A DNA stretch of 64,000 nucleotides, taken from Drosophila miranda (taxonomy: Eukaryota; Arthropoda; Insecta; Diptera; Drosophilidae). Positions 26,071 to 40,600 of the stretch are shown here, piece after piece (the stretch's first letter is position 1; every line of letters starts with the position of its first letter). The notes beneath the pieces are model-generated. The model saw nothing but the letters and a program-made list of their open reading frames with translations, was not told the origin of the DNA and searched no databases. The stretch is from positions 18,724,001-18,788,000 of the forward strand of contig NC_046675.1 in the NCBI RefSeq assembly GCF_003369915.1, read 5' to 3'. The position numbers and the translations under genes are program-made.

Positions 26071-26141
26071 TATACCGTCCGATACTTAGGAATATACCAT
26101 AATATACCGTCTCTTTTTAAAAATATACCGTAAATATACCG
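26071..26141 (-). promoter_or_regulatory. AdSL: Motif 6-like array, probable AdSL promoter
   Basis: TATACCG occurs at 26071-26077, 26103-26109, 26124-26130 and 26135-26141, plus a TATACCA near 26094. On the minus strand these read CGGTATA, mostly followed by TTT, close to the fly core-promoter motif 6 (KTYRGTATWTTT). They point toward AdSL, whose ATG is about 260 bases away. Confidence 0.5.
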
Positions 26142-27156
26142 ATGCAAAAACAAACTTATCCCACTTAAGCCCCCTCTATTCAAATAGTTTAAACTATTTG
26201 AGGTAAATGGCGGCAAATATTAACGATCGTAAATTCTTCTTGTAGATCCATGACATCTTTCAACTAAACTGCGCTAAAATTATTCAATTTTCATTATTTT
26301 CGGTGGAATATTAAAATACCCCCGTTGGGTAATAGTCGAAAGAGAATAGTCGTTCCTATTGCTCAATTGTGATATTCCGTTGAATAATTCTGGCTCACTA
26401 AGACTCTCAGCCCGGCCACATAGTTTTATCCCATTGATGAATAAATTTTCTACAAGATTTGAGTACTTTTGATTACTCCCATTTATCGTAATTTGACTAA
26501 AACAAAGCCAAAATGTTCAACAAAAAAAACAGTCGCAGTGCTATCACGTCAATGTTGCTGGTATTTGAAGACATGTTGCTTATCAACCGAGCATGGCCAT
26601 TTGTATACCTTATTTCGTTAATTTTATATAAAGATTTTCTTTGAGCCAAACAAATCAGTGACATCATACTAATGGTCATCATCAAACAGAGAGTTTTTTC
26701 CAACTAATCTCTTTGAGAGTTTGTTTGGCTGCATCGATGGCTTGACAAATATATCACCTATATCTACGTAAATCATATTCATCGAATAGGGCGGATTTAA
26801 GTTTTTGTTCTGGTGACTTTGGCTTGGGCGAAATGGAGCTTAAGAAGTCGTCAAAGAGAGACTTTGGCAACGGAACATGTTGCTCCAGCAACAGTTTTGC
26901 AATGGATATTTATGTTTTGAAGAACAATTTTGAAGATTTTTATAGGCCCTTTCTGTTTCAAAACCGTTTCAGTAACCAAACCGTTTCCATTAACGTACGA
27001 TTTATTTGAACCTGTGGAAAACGGTAAACAACTCAAACCGCCTATGAAAAAATAAGTTTGTATGGATATATTATTTGTGGTGTATATCAAATACATATTA
27101 AAAGTAACTTATCAATACCAATTTTAATACTAGTCCTTAGGTTCTGTTAAACTGAC
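26142..27156 (+). other. Intergenic, no gene seen
   Basis: AT-rich with no supported coding region. Its right end carries an acceptor-like ACTAGTCCTTAG just before the small ORF at 27157, so part may be an intron. Confidence 0.4.
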
Positions 27157-27351
27157 ATGGCAAGTTCCCTATTGAAGATCATGAAGGCAGAAACGGCCTC
27201 GGAAAGCATGTTCCCCCATAATTCGGCTATTAAAGTGGCTCAGCCTGAATCTGAATCTGCTTCAGCTCCAGAATATAAACATCACGTTCACCTTATCAAT
27301 GGTGGGGAAATGCATTTCCATCATCACCATATGCCAATCCAAGTACAGTAA
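27157..27351 (+). CDS. Small His-rich protein of unknown function (64 aa)
   Basis: I do not recognise this protein. The ATG lies 16 bases after an acceptor-like CTTAG, suggesting that it is the coding exon of a spliced transcript. The N-terminal half (MASSLLKIMKAETASES) is mildly amphipathic, the middle is Ser/Glu/Ala-rich, and the C-terminus ends in EMHFHHHHMPIQVQ, a possible metal-binding His cluster. There is no signal peptide. It has more balanced codon use than the surrounding AT-rich DNA. The orphan promoter at 18.8 kb on the same strand could drive it. It could also be a chance ORF; only conservation would decide. Confidence 0.4.
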   Translation: MASSLLKIMKAETASESMFPHNSAIKVAQPESESASAPEYKHHVHLINGGEMHFHHHHMPIQVQ

Positions 27352-30132
27352 TTAAGGTACATAATTTAAAAGAATGGAATGGAACTCATTGTTGCCTACT
27401 GGTTCAAAGAGAGCCGGTAAGGCTTTAAATGCAATCCATTGGAATAAATGATGCACGGAAGCACGATTTGAGATAGCAAACATTAAAAAAGACCTGCGTA
27501 TGGATGTTTCTATGTTACTTGTTACTTAGAAACCCTAACGCGTTTCCGGAAAAAGTGCTGCATAGTGCCACCGACAGTGCGTATTTCAATCCAATTTACA
27601 GAACCCGCGCCAAATGTTATCGGGTTCAAATGTTAATGAATAGTTATTATTATATTAATTTCATTATGTGTGCAAAAAATATCAAATATTCTTGAATATG
27701 AACGATTGAACGTTCTTAAACGATAAAATGGCTTGCGCTGAATGGCAGTATTAGTCCACAACACCAAAATAATAGCGGACAAAAATGGCAGTTTGTTGGA
27801 TTCAAACTGGTTCAATGAATTCGGCACAAGACAGTTAAGAATCAATTAGTGCGGCGCATCTAAACATAAGACCGCTAAGGCGGTTGAGGGGCTTATTTGG
27901 CATGTGTGAAAATATCCAAATAGCTTCCAAATTTGCAATGAAAAAAAGCTTGGCTCCGTCTAAGCGGGGACGTGGCATATGATCTGGCTCTGCCCCCTAC
28001 GCCTACTTATCAGAAGCGTATGCATCGAAGTTGTGTGCATGGGCCCGAGAGCTTTGATCATGTGACTCTAGAGTATAGAGCGCGGAGTACTGAGTACCGG
28101 CTTCAATATATAACGCAATCGACATGAGACTTTTGGCTATGAAATTGCATATTGACATCGTTTTGGGAAAATGCTGCCATTGCCTTGCATAAATTTGATT
28201 TCAAGCTCAAAAAGTTGAAATATTTTGTAATTAACGCGCAGGTTTCAGAAGTTGCGCGGTGGTTACCACACTTTGAGGCAACATGAAATACCAGAGCAAC
28301 TGCTTCGGATGTGCACGACTTTAAGGTGCTTGACGCTTGGGACACTTTCATTTTAAATGGCCATTTCAATTAGTGCTTGTTACTCTATCGGCCAGACCAA
28401 TCGGAATGTTTTTGATTTGTGTGCGCACCACGTAGTTTTGTATGCCTGTAATCAGACTGCAATAATGTTGTACCCCACCGTTGGTGCCTTCATATGGCAG
28501 CCGGTAAACTCAAACAGTAGTCTGCCAATAAATCAATCATTTCGTCGTCCATTTCTCGTCGCGTCTCAATGACTATTTTACACTTTAATGATCACCAAAA
28601 GGATCTGGATATGAATTCGTTTTTAATTAGAAGCCGTTAAGGTTGTAAAAAATTTGCTCGAATTGTCCCAATACTTTTGTTGCTGTGACCAAAATCAACC
28701 GTGTATTGGGCTAGGCCTGAGATTTCAATGATAGAAAGTTTTTTGGGGCAAAGAGGTAAGTAGCATAAACTTGCGTGTATAAATTATATGCTAAAAATTA
28801 CATGTCATTTGGAAAGAATACAGAATGATACCACGACTGAATAAATGGAATTTAATTCTTTCAGAATAGCTCTTTCTTTCGGCTGTATGTAGCTCGATAC
28901 CACGATCAGATATTTATATTTGCAAATAATTCGTGATTGACTTTTGTACACATGTACATAAATATTTATAAAGCCCCATACATTTGTACGGCCGGCCCTG
29001 ACCAACGGCTGCAGTGAGCCTTCGCGGGTCCGCCTCGAGTTGCAATTTAAATTCAAGTACTTGCTGTGGTTTGTCTACAAGCGGGTAACATTAGAGTGGA
29101 GTTAGAAACTCAAGTCAGGCCGGTCAATCGGCACTTTCAATCATGCAGTGACCCAGTTCAAAATAACAAATCCACAACTGCCGCAGCTCTTGTTAGTTTC
29201 CTGGAACTGCGACATTAAACCAGACCGAGAGGGTACAAGACTCATTGCGAACTGGCACGAATTTGAATTAAAGTTGTTCCGATCACACTGGTGCTGGCTG
29301 GTCCATTGTTCTGTGCAACATGCAATTAAAACATTTACAGGGTTTGCCTTTGTTTCTGCCACGGCATCGAATATCTGCGCATTTGCATGCAGCTGGCCTT
29401 TTCTACAAAAGGTTGCGAATCGTGGTGCATGCGGCCGTAGGGCTGGGAGGTTGCGGGGACTCGCTGAGTCCGCAGAACGAATTCGGAGGCTGTGCGCAGA
29501 CAAATTCATTATGTAAAGCCAACTATTACTGTCAATTCAGTCTGTTTACATAAGTAGCTTGCAAATTGGTCAAATATGCAGTTACCATAAAAACAATTAT
29601 GAGACTTTTCACGCTTGTAGTCTGAGCACGAATCTGAATTGATTCCATTGTGCTTGGGACTTGATACGAGTACGAGTATGAGTACCAGCTCAGACTTTCA
29701 GTCTCAGTCTCCGCAATGAAATGAACATGTTTGTGCTCGTACTAGTACTAAAATGTCGCAATAAATAATAATGAATGCGCACCGAAATGGTGACGAAACC
29801 TGTTGCGACCGTACCTGGCTACAGGAGTAGGAGTCCAGATCGATCGCGGACTCAATGCAAAGGTTCCCCACAACTGGTTGGCAATGCGCGGCAAAAAAAT
29901 GCAAAGTGTTCCACTTATAGTTCACTTGCTCCGAGTGGTCGGAGAACATGAATGTGTCCACGATGTCGCTGCTAGACTCCAATCACCTCGTCGGCCACAG
30001 GTGCACACCAAGACTAGCAGGGGATTGCTATGAGACATAAACAAATGTATGTATGCATGATCTTCTAGTCACTCGAAGTGTCGAAGCCAAATCGAAGCTT
30101 TATTTAGGTTTCCAGAGCAACAGAGGAAAAAG
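27352..30132 (+). other. Intergenic, upstream of Pxd
   Basis: No supported gene. Two overlapping 122-codon frames on opposite strands at about 29.14-29.52 kb are mirror images in the same GC-richer patch and show no domain or signal peptide. The region may hold Pxd regulatory DNA but no specific element is evident. Confidence 0.4.
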
Positions 30133-30168
30133 TATAAAGTATTGCTATTTTGAGACACATTGTCAGAT
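30133..30168 (+). promoter_or_regulatory. Pxd: Pxd core promoter (TATA plus initiator)
   Basis: TATAAAG at 30133-30139 is followed by TGTCAGATG with A at 30165, 32 bases from the first T of the TATA box. This leaves a leader of about 100 bases before the ATG at 30267. Confidence 0.65.
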
Positions 30169-30266
30169 GACAACCATCCATAAACCACAGAGAAGCGAAG
30201 ACCGAAGAAAGACAAATTACCCGCCACCCTGATTCATATTCTGAAATATCGCTATTCTCATTCAAG

Positions 30267-32839
30267 ATGGACGCTGCTCTGATTTTGACCCTTTTGGGAT
30301 TCTCCTGCAACACGCTGGGTCTCAAAGTTTCTACGGGCTACCATATTGTGCACAACCAACCTTCCTATCCCAATTTCCACGGATTCAGCTATCTTCAAGG
30401 TTCAGCTCCGTACATAATTGGGTAAGTTCCCGTGCCGTAACTAGGACCGGCTTTCCTATTTTCGGACTTACGAGTATGTATGTGATTTATATGCAGAAAT
30501 GGACTACCAAGTGCAACAGGAACTACTTCACCAGCTCCACAAACCCCATTTGGACCGGCAGCTAACCCCCCCGTTACTGCCTATGGCTACAGTTTTCCAA
30601 CTCCGGGGCAAGTGTCATGCGCTCAATCCCCTGCAGTTTGTGAGAAAACAGCATACCGTACTCTGGACGGATCCTGCAACCATTTGGAGCAACCCGGACT
30701 AGGAGTCGCAAACACTAGGTAATACATCGCCGCGCCGACTTTCGTCAGACTGTCACATTTTTTCCCTAGGTATGGTCGTCTGTTGACACCTAAATACGCT
30801 GACGGCATATCAGCACCTACTCGATCGGTTACTGGAGACGAACTGCCCAGCGCTCGCCTAGTCTCGTTGGTGGCATTCGGAGAGCAGGACGTACCTGATC
30901 CGGAATTCACGCTCCACAATATGCAATGGGGCCAAATCATAACACATGACATGAGCATGCAAGCGGGTGGCACTCAATCCAGTAAGTGGGTAGCTCACGA
31001 TTGCAGGCAATTCCAAATTCCAAATTGACTCTCCTCCCCTGCAGAGAAGCATCCGACGCGTTGCTGCACAGATGATGGCCGCCTTATTGGTCTAGACACG
31101 GCGCATAAGACTTGCTTCGCCATCATCGTACCACCACATGATCCGGCATACTCCCAGGTGGGCACTGAGTGCCTCAACTTTGTCCGAACTCTCACAGATC
31201 GCGACTCAAGCTGCCAGTACGCCGGTGGACCTGCAGAGCAACTGACCGTGGTCACATCATATCTTGATCTCTCGCTTGTCTATGGCAACTCAATACAGCA
31301 GAACAGCGATATTCGAGAGTTCCAAGGGGGTCGCATGATTGTAGAGGAGCGAAATGGAGGCAAGTGGCTACCACTCTCCCGCAACGTCACCGGGGATTGC
31401 GATGCAGTTGATGCCAGCGAGGTCTGCTACAGGTCCGGCGATGTACGTGTCAATCAGAATCCCGGCCTGGCGATCCTGCAAACAGTTCTTCTGCGCGAGC
31501 ACAATCGAATAGCAGATGCTTTGGCAGCACTTAATCCCCACTATGATGACCGCACCCTTTTCCAGGAGGCCCGCAAAATCAATATAGCCCAATATCAGCA
31601 AATAAGCTACTATGAGTGGTTGCCGATTTTCCTGGGAGGCGAGAATATGTTAAAGAATCGCCTGATCTACAAGGCCCCGAGTGGCAGCTATGTCAATGAT
31701 TTTGATTTAAATATTGATCCCTCAGTTCTCAATGAGCACGCAACAGCTGCCTTTAGATATTTCCATTCGCAGATTGAAGGCAGATTAGAGTAAGTACAGC
31801 TTTATTCATTTCTTTGTAGATACATATGTGTGCTCTTGAAGCTTAAGTATTATATAAAGGGATTTTTACATTACCTTACTCGCGTAACTAAATGATTGGA
31901 TAATGTTGCTTCCAGCCTTTTGTCAGAGATGAGAACAGTTCTCGGCTCACTGACCCTGAGCGATTGGTTCAATCGTCCCGGCATCATTGAAGTGGGTGAC
32001 AATTTTGACTCTCTTACCAGAGGCCATGCCACACAGCCCGAAGAATTGACAGATATTAACTTCGATAGACAGGTAAGTACGCATTCACCAACGAAGCAAG
32101 GCCCTGATGTAGCTGAATTTCTTAATATAGATCAAGCATTTCCTGTTCCGCCGAAACATGCCTTTTGGTTCCGACCTGCGATCATTGGACATACAACGCA
32201 ATCGTGATCATGGTCTTGCCTCATACAACGATATGCGAGAATTCTGTGGGTTGAGGCGCGCTCATTCTTGGCAGGACTACTCCGATTTGATCAGCCTCCC
32301 CATTATTGAAAAACTTAAGTCACTATACGAAAGCCACGAGGACGTTGACCTGACGGTGGGAGGCTCACTGGAGGCCCATGTTGCTGGAGCTTTGGCAGGT
32401 CCCACATTCTTGTGCATCCTCACCGAACAATTTTACCGAACTCGCGTTGGTGATCGATTTTTCTTCGAGAACGGTGATAAGATCACCGGCTTCACTCATG
32501 GTATTTAATCAGTCTCTCACATAGACCTCATCCATGCATTAAATTACAACTGATTATTCTTTTTAGATCAACTGGTCGAGATTCGTAAGGCAAGTATGGC
32601 TCGCTTGCTGTGCGATAATGGAAATCATATTGCCTCAATGCAGCCTGAAGCATTCAGGACGGTTTCCGGATCGTAAGTAGAACTTCAGAAAATGAACTTA
32701 GGTCACTCATTAATGTAAATATTTGATCAGGAATCCTATTATGCCGTGCACAAATATTCAACAAGTCGACCTCACCAAGTGGATTGATCAAAAGCCATAT
32801 GCCACAGCAGACCCATCAGTTCAGTATGGAAGAAAATGA
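30267..32839 (+). CDS. Pxd: Chorion-type haem peroxidase, secreted
   Basis: Secreted animal haem peroxidase; the fly orthologue is implicated in dityrosine cross-linking of the eggshell. Exons: 30267-30421, 30497-30718, 30770-30981, 31045-31789, 31916-32072, 32131-32500, 32567-32672, 32731-32839; 691 residues, about the melanogaster length of 690. Residues 1-18 are a signal peptide (MDAALILTLLGFSCNTLG). A Pro/Ala/Tyr-rich propeptide follows, then TYRTLDGSCN-like spacing with RYGRLLTPKYADG. Catalytic landmarks: distal His in MQWGQIITHDMS, calcium loop YLDLSLVYGN, Arg in GDVRVNQNP, LLREHNRIADAL, and proximal His in AAFRYFHSQI (codon at 31764-31766), all intact. The residue that covalently binds haem as Glu in mammalian peroxidases is Gln here. 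A polyadenylation signal AATAAA lies near 32.95 kb. It belongs to a local group with the collagen-like genes and the minus-strand peroxidase at 43.4 kb. Confidence 0.93.
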
Positions 32840-33306
32840 TCTGTTTCTTGGATCTTTTTGTTACTAGTTCAATGTAAAAAACACCTTTAGCCTAATCAGT
32901 ATAATGATCATTAAACTGATCACCCTGTATTATATCCCCCAATTGATGTACAGAAATAAAACATTTACCATTTAATTGAAGTTTTTTTTAAAGCTCCATT
33001 GCATACCGCAGGCTCCGGGTTATTTCTGAGCGTTATGAATCGCCTCGTATGACCTATTGTCAAAAGCTCCTGGTACGTCAATAAATGTAGCCATTTCTAT
33101 CTGTTTAGAGCCCAGTGTCTTTTCAATTGAATACGTAAGACAGAATATAGCGGTCAGTTGATTTTTTATTTTATTTTTATTTTTTTTATTTTATAGCTAT
33201 TCATGTCGCTTTATTCGAGCAACAATCAATAGAGTTTTAAGTTCATAAAATTAAGGTTTTATTTAAACACATAAATTTAAATACTTTGTTAATTTTTTAA
33301 TTTGGA

Positions 33307-33675
33307 CTATTGACGACGGCGGGTATTACGCTGCTTATCGAAAGGCATTTCCATCTCTTCAAGAACCTTTGGTGTGTAACGAACTATAAGTTTTACAGAA
33401 CCGATTGCTTGCTTTAACAATTCAACTGCCTTTTCAGGAACTGTCTTTAGGAAAAGGCGAGCGACCTGGGCGCAAAGTTTTGGGCGGGAGTCAAATTTCC
33501 GACTCGGGTTATTTGTTACCAAAATTTCCAATTTTCGGGTAAACTCTTTATTTTTTGTTTTCTGTGAAATCTCCTTGTGTCTAATGTTAGCTCGATAGTG
33601 TGCGATATCTGTACTACTTGTACTAAACGTACATTGGTTTGGGTAAAATACTAAGTTATTCTTTATTTTAACCAT
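33307..33675 (-). CDS. Unrecognised basic protein (122 aa)
   Basis: I do not recognise this. The most plausible ATG is at 33675-33673; nine more codons are open upstream. The predicted protein is Lys/Arg-rich with a C-terminal RNTRRRQ, a likely helix [20 protein letters not shown], and no signal peptide or membrane segment. A frame this long is uncommon in such AT-rich DNA, and a small testis-type or nucleic-acid-binding protein would fit, but that is inference. It is tail-to-tail with Pxd (467 bases between stops). No introns or promoter motif could be identified. It may be a pseudogene or a chance ORF. Confidence 0.35.
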   Translation of the reverse strand: MVKIKNNLVFYPNQCTFSTSSTDIAHYRANIRHKEISQKTKNKEFTRKLEILVTNNPSRKFDSRPKLCAQVARLFLKTVPEKAVELLKQAIGSVKLIVRYTPKVLEEMEMPFDKQRNTRRRQ

Positions 33676-34094
33676 TAACACAATACAATATACAATCTTC
33701 ACTCCAGAACATCAATTCATAAATGATTTTATAATTGTTCTTGTTAAACAAGCTCTCGATAATGTCAAGTAAGGATTTGAGATTTTGAAAAATTACCCTT
33801 ACTCACAATTTTAAGAATTCTCAGATTTAATTGAGATTTGACCCACGCTCTCACAACTGAAAGGGACTCGGACATAAATGGATTCGAGCGTTATAAAGAG
33901 TTGAAACAATATATTTAACGTCCATTGAAAGTACATCAATATATCCTATTGGGTATCCTCAGAATTTTGTTCATTTTGGCAGTAACTGTTGCCAATTCCT
34001 TGGCTGTTAAATCTATCGAACACGAGATTGCTACTCATTTTGAATTATCGTAAAATTCGCTCGGGCCAAAGCACGCAGAGTAAGTTTCTTCTAA
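33676..34094 (+). other. Intergenic with a signal-peptide-like relic
   Basis: After a TATAAAG near 33891 the plus strand can be read at about 33950-34050 as a secretion-signal-like stretch (LRILFILAVTVANSLA) that has ATT where ATG would be expected and soon stops at TAA. It looks like the remnant of a small secreted-protein gene. No homologue is recognised. Confidence 0.25.
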
Positions 34095-34241
34095 TTAATA
34101 TTTCAAAAGCTTAAAAACTTTCATCGGCTTTGTAGATGTTTTCGGGATCTCCTTCCTCAGCTCCACAGGCATCGCTGCTCGCATTTTTGCCTCATCGTAT
34201 GGAGTTCCCTTGGCCAGCAGATACCGAAGTCGTTTCCGGTA
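34095..34241 (-). pseudogene. Orphan coding-like exon or gene fragment
   Basis: On the minus strand 34241-34095 is open for 48 codons and then stops. The translation has coding character: it begins YRKRLRYLLAKGTPYDEAK and continues MRAAMPVELRKEIPK, with GC-rich third positions unlike the surrounding DNA. No ATG or clean acceptor is visible at its right edge, so it may be the terminal exon of a gene whose upstream exons I cannot find, or a duplicated C-terminal fragment. Confidence 0.3.
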
Positions 34242-34970
34242 GTTTTAGTTTTATATTAGGAATCGGCCCGCATATTTTCACATGTATTTAGTGCTTTTGT
34301 GTGGGTAGACAGCAGGCAAAATGGAACATTGATTAGGGGCAACCATGGCAATGCAGCACAGTACTAGAAACCTTTCCCATGCACATGCATAGGAAGATGG
34401 ATGAGGTTGGTCCACCAAGCTAGAGCCCCATACCACGTTAAGGCTAGATTAAAACGGAGATCACTTGAATGATACCAAGATAAAACACGCGGCCAACTCA
34501 TTCACATGACACCCGAAGCGTTCTCTTACGCAATATTCGTAGATAGCGAAGGCAGAAAACCTTTACACTTTCGTTGACTTTGGGTCAAGTGACTCGCGCA
34601 ACTCCAAGTGTGAACAAGTTTATTGAAATACATAGCTAATTAAGAGACAAAGAGTTTGTTCTCTGCAAATTTTTCTCTTTTCAGGCCAGACTGTTGGAAA
34701 CAATAGCCAATGTTCTTCAAAACATACATAAATATAAACGGATAAACATACTGATGTATTAAATACTTCAGAGGCAGTCCACATTTTGAATCGACAAAAA
34801 TTTACATAAGTTAAAAGAATATCAAAAGATGGCATTTGACCAAGTTTGCATATTTTTCTAGAGATTTGCGATGGAGATTTCTCAATGGACATGATATAAC
34901 GGTTCTAGTGAATCTAGATTAATGAAAGTGATTTAAACAAAGTATTCATAAAAGGTAATGACCCCATATG
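34242..34970 (+). other. Intergenic, upstream of the first collagen-like gene
   Basis: Nothing coding is supported. A short minus-strand open frame near 34.62-34.89 kb is AT-driven and lacks features. The last 200 bases are presumably promoter DNA for the gene starting at 35021. Confidence 0.4.
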
Positions 34971-34978
34971 GTATAAAA
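34971..34978 (+). promoter_or_regulatory. TATA box of collagen-like gene 1
   Basis: TATAAAAG lies 50 bases upstream of the ATG at 35021, implying a very short leader with transcription starting near 35003-35008 (GCAGAT). Confidence 0.6.
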
Positions 34979-35020
34979 GTGATAGATAAGGCAGGGAAAG
35001 GTAGCAGATGCGTTTTAACC

Positions 35021-38210
<3,190 letters not shown>

Positions 38211-38609
38211 GCCACCCGACAAGACGAAGGTTACCGAAAATAAATATTTTTGCATACTGGGTGCATTTCATTTTGCATTTTCGACTGACTCTCTTTGGTT
38301 GGGCTCAACAGATGTTGGTGGTTTTCGGATGTAATAACGCCCGCGGGCTTTATTTCACTCTGAAAAGCGCTATTATGTCCCAGGACCAATTTCTTACAAA
38401 TTATTTAAATTAATGCAAACTTTTACAAGCTATATTGACTCGGTTTGTTTGAGAATAGATAAGGGGTCATTTGCATTATAACAGCTTGAACTTTTTTGTG
38501 ATAACCATAATTTTCTGCCATATTTAATGTGGAGTTTGAAGCCAAGAATGCTAGGATCAGCATAGTTTAACTTTTATTGCAATCCAAAGTAAAAAACCGG
38601 TACAACGAA
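38211..38609 (+). other. 3' flank of collagen-like gene 1
   Basis: Contains the probable polyadenylation signal AATAAATA near 38240. No other feature seen. Confidence 0.4.
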
Positions 38610-39080
38610 TTCAATCGTGGACGTCCTTCGTTACAGAACGAATTTGGGTGAACGTCATCCAAAATAAATTACTATCCCAAAAAATATCGATGCTGTGAGC
38701 GAAATGATAGAGCAAGATCGACCATGAGATTGAGGCATCCTTGGGTATTAGTATGACGTGCATCAATAAGATTTTCCCTGATCAACTCGTGGTAAAAAAA
38801 AGGAGCTATGTTTTCGATGGATCCCACACAATTTAGAAATCGGCCAATAAGCGATTCGTGTCGATTGGTGTAAGAAAAAGATCTAAAAATACGATCGTGG
38901 GGACTTAAAAACTGTATATAACATCTACACAGGTGACGAATGGATATATAAAGATAAGCCCGAAAAAAAACAATAGACTGCATGATTATTTTAAAGAGAA
39001 CCAAATGCCACAGGAGCCCGGTTTTAGAGATAATTAGAGAGCGAAATTACGTTATGTATCAAAATGGGTAGAAGATTCGA
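38610..39080 (+). pseudogene. Degenerate mariner-family transposon
   Basis: In shifting frames the plus strand retains mariner transposase landmarks in order: FNRGRPSLQNEFG (38610-38650), NIDAVSEMIEQDR (38685-38725), a following helix-turn-helix-like EIEASLGIS stretch with a frameshift, and near 38920-38960 a block with TGDE-WIYKDKPEKKQ, the site of the first catalytic Asp. Stops and indels are frequent and terminal inverted repeats could not be found, so this is an old dead copy. Confidence 0.65.
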
Positions 39081-39299
39081 CAGACTTGCAAATCCGCAAA
39101 AATTCAGCAAAGGATGAATGTGATACGAGGACCAGTGGTTTTTAATGCCAAAACAACAGCGCATTAAAAATATTTTAAGCCGTTCTATACCTTAATTTCT
39201 ATTGTATCACATCACGCAATGCTGGTTTGATCGTAACCAGCAATAGTTACAGGAAAAGCCTAATCAAGAATCAATCATAGGTGTCTCCAATAAATATAA

Positions 39300-39470
39300 G
39301 TCCCAAAATGATATGAGGCTCGTCTCCAATGGCATATTAAGCATTACATTTTTCTCCACTTTCCTAAGTATGAACCTTTTCCAGTCTTTCAACGCGATTC
39401 GTAACTTGTGATACAAATAATTAAATGCTCACCTTTTTCCATGTATATACATCTTTTCTTGACGTTTAGG
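39300..39470 (-). pseudogene. Partial genomic copy of the BED zinc-finger gene at 56.4-57.4 kb
   Basis: The stretch 39315-39460 aligns with 56865-57020: both contain AAGTATGAACCTTTTCCAGT followed by CTTTCAACGC and, further right, TTCCATGTA...ACATCTTTTC. The alignment runs through the intron of the BED gene, with about 15 bases missing next to the acceptor, so it arose by DNA duplication and not retroposition. It cannot be translated usefully. Confidence 0.7.
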
Positions 39471-39539
39471 AGATTTGTATATAGTTAATTTTATCTGTTA
39501 CCATTTTTCTTTTCATTTTTTTTTACATCTGCATCTTGT

Positions 39540-40600
39540 TTTTATTCTCACTCCAAAACTAGCCGTTTTATCTCGCTCCCTTTCGCCAGATCATGCACAC
39601 TGAACGAGGAAGAGCGTGTTAGAAAGAGGAAGATTAAGCGCAGAGTTAGAGCATGCAAGGCGTTGCGTAGTCAAATAAAATTGCATTTGTTCCTTTTGGC
39701 TATAATAATGTTCCGATCTAATCCAGATTCGGCAGTCTGCCTAATATGGTAATTTTGTATGCCAAACATTTGTGTCCTTTGTGGGAGCGAAAGGGGGTGG
39801 GGGAAAATTTTAAATACTGTTGTAACAGTGTGATATCACAGGAGTCTGTATACAAAATTTGGTTTCAATGGCTTTAATATTCTCTGAGAACAAGGCTTCA
39901 AGCAAGACGGCCTGACAAACAGACGGCCTCTATAATAATTTATTGCTTCGTATTTTAAATTATATTTTATGTAACACCGCATTTCCGCTGTGAACCAAAC
40001 CGACTTTTTATGATAGATTTAGGGCCTTACAATTTTTTTTTTTTTCTGCTTGAAGTTTTCCTTTATTTTTTAAATCAGTTATTTTTGTACTGTTTTTTTC
40101 AGAGGTAGTGTTTTTTTCACATAACTTAAGTATCTTACATCTGGTTGTATTGAACTTTGAAATTCTAAAAAGCTGATAACGCAGCAAAATGAACATCGGA
40201 CTTTAACGCGTTGTAGCTTCAGCCTGCCGTATAGAAAATATTAAAAGTCCAAACTCAAATTTGATAATTTCTTGCTCTATATTTCTGTTGAAAGTTTTGA
40301 CTTTGAAAACTCGGAAAAGTCGAAATAAATAAATTTCTTGAGTTTTATTTTTGTATAGGTACATTAACTGGGCATCCTTTAAAGGGTTGAGGTGCAGCCG
40401 TTTCACCAAACATCTGAATGCCGTATTTTACCGTTAAATTCCACAAAACCAGAGAAGTGTGCAGAAAGATGAACATACGTAAATTGACCTAGCTGTTAAT
40501 GCTGGTAAAGAATATAAAATATATAGTACTTTCTGGAGTCGAAAACGCTTCTTTCTTCGAACTGCAACTTCTGGACAATGTTTTATAACTTTTTACAAAG
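39540..40600 (+). repeat. Dispersed repeat family A, copy 2, split by an insertion
   Basis: 39540-39930 matches copy 1 (22.9-23.5 kb), sharing CCAGATTCGGCAGTCTG, TGTAACAGTG and the run of purine-rich sequence near 39.79 kb. The matching right end resumes at about 40487-40560 (GTCGAAAACGCTTCTTTC against GTCGGAAACGCTTCCTTC). The 0.55 kb between (39.93-40.49 kb) is absent from copy 1 and includes AACCAAACCGACTTTTTATG, also found near 36.38 kb, so a second element probably inserted here. Confidence 0.55.

Noticed and set aside
29141-29516. Two overlapping 122-codon frames on opposite strands
   Set aside because: They are mirror shadows of one GC-richer patch, have no signal peptide, domain or splice context, and at least one must be spurious; neither looks coding.
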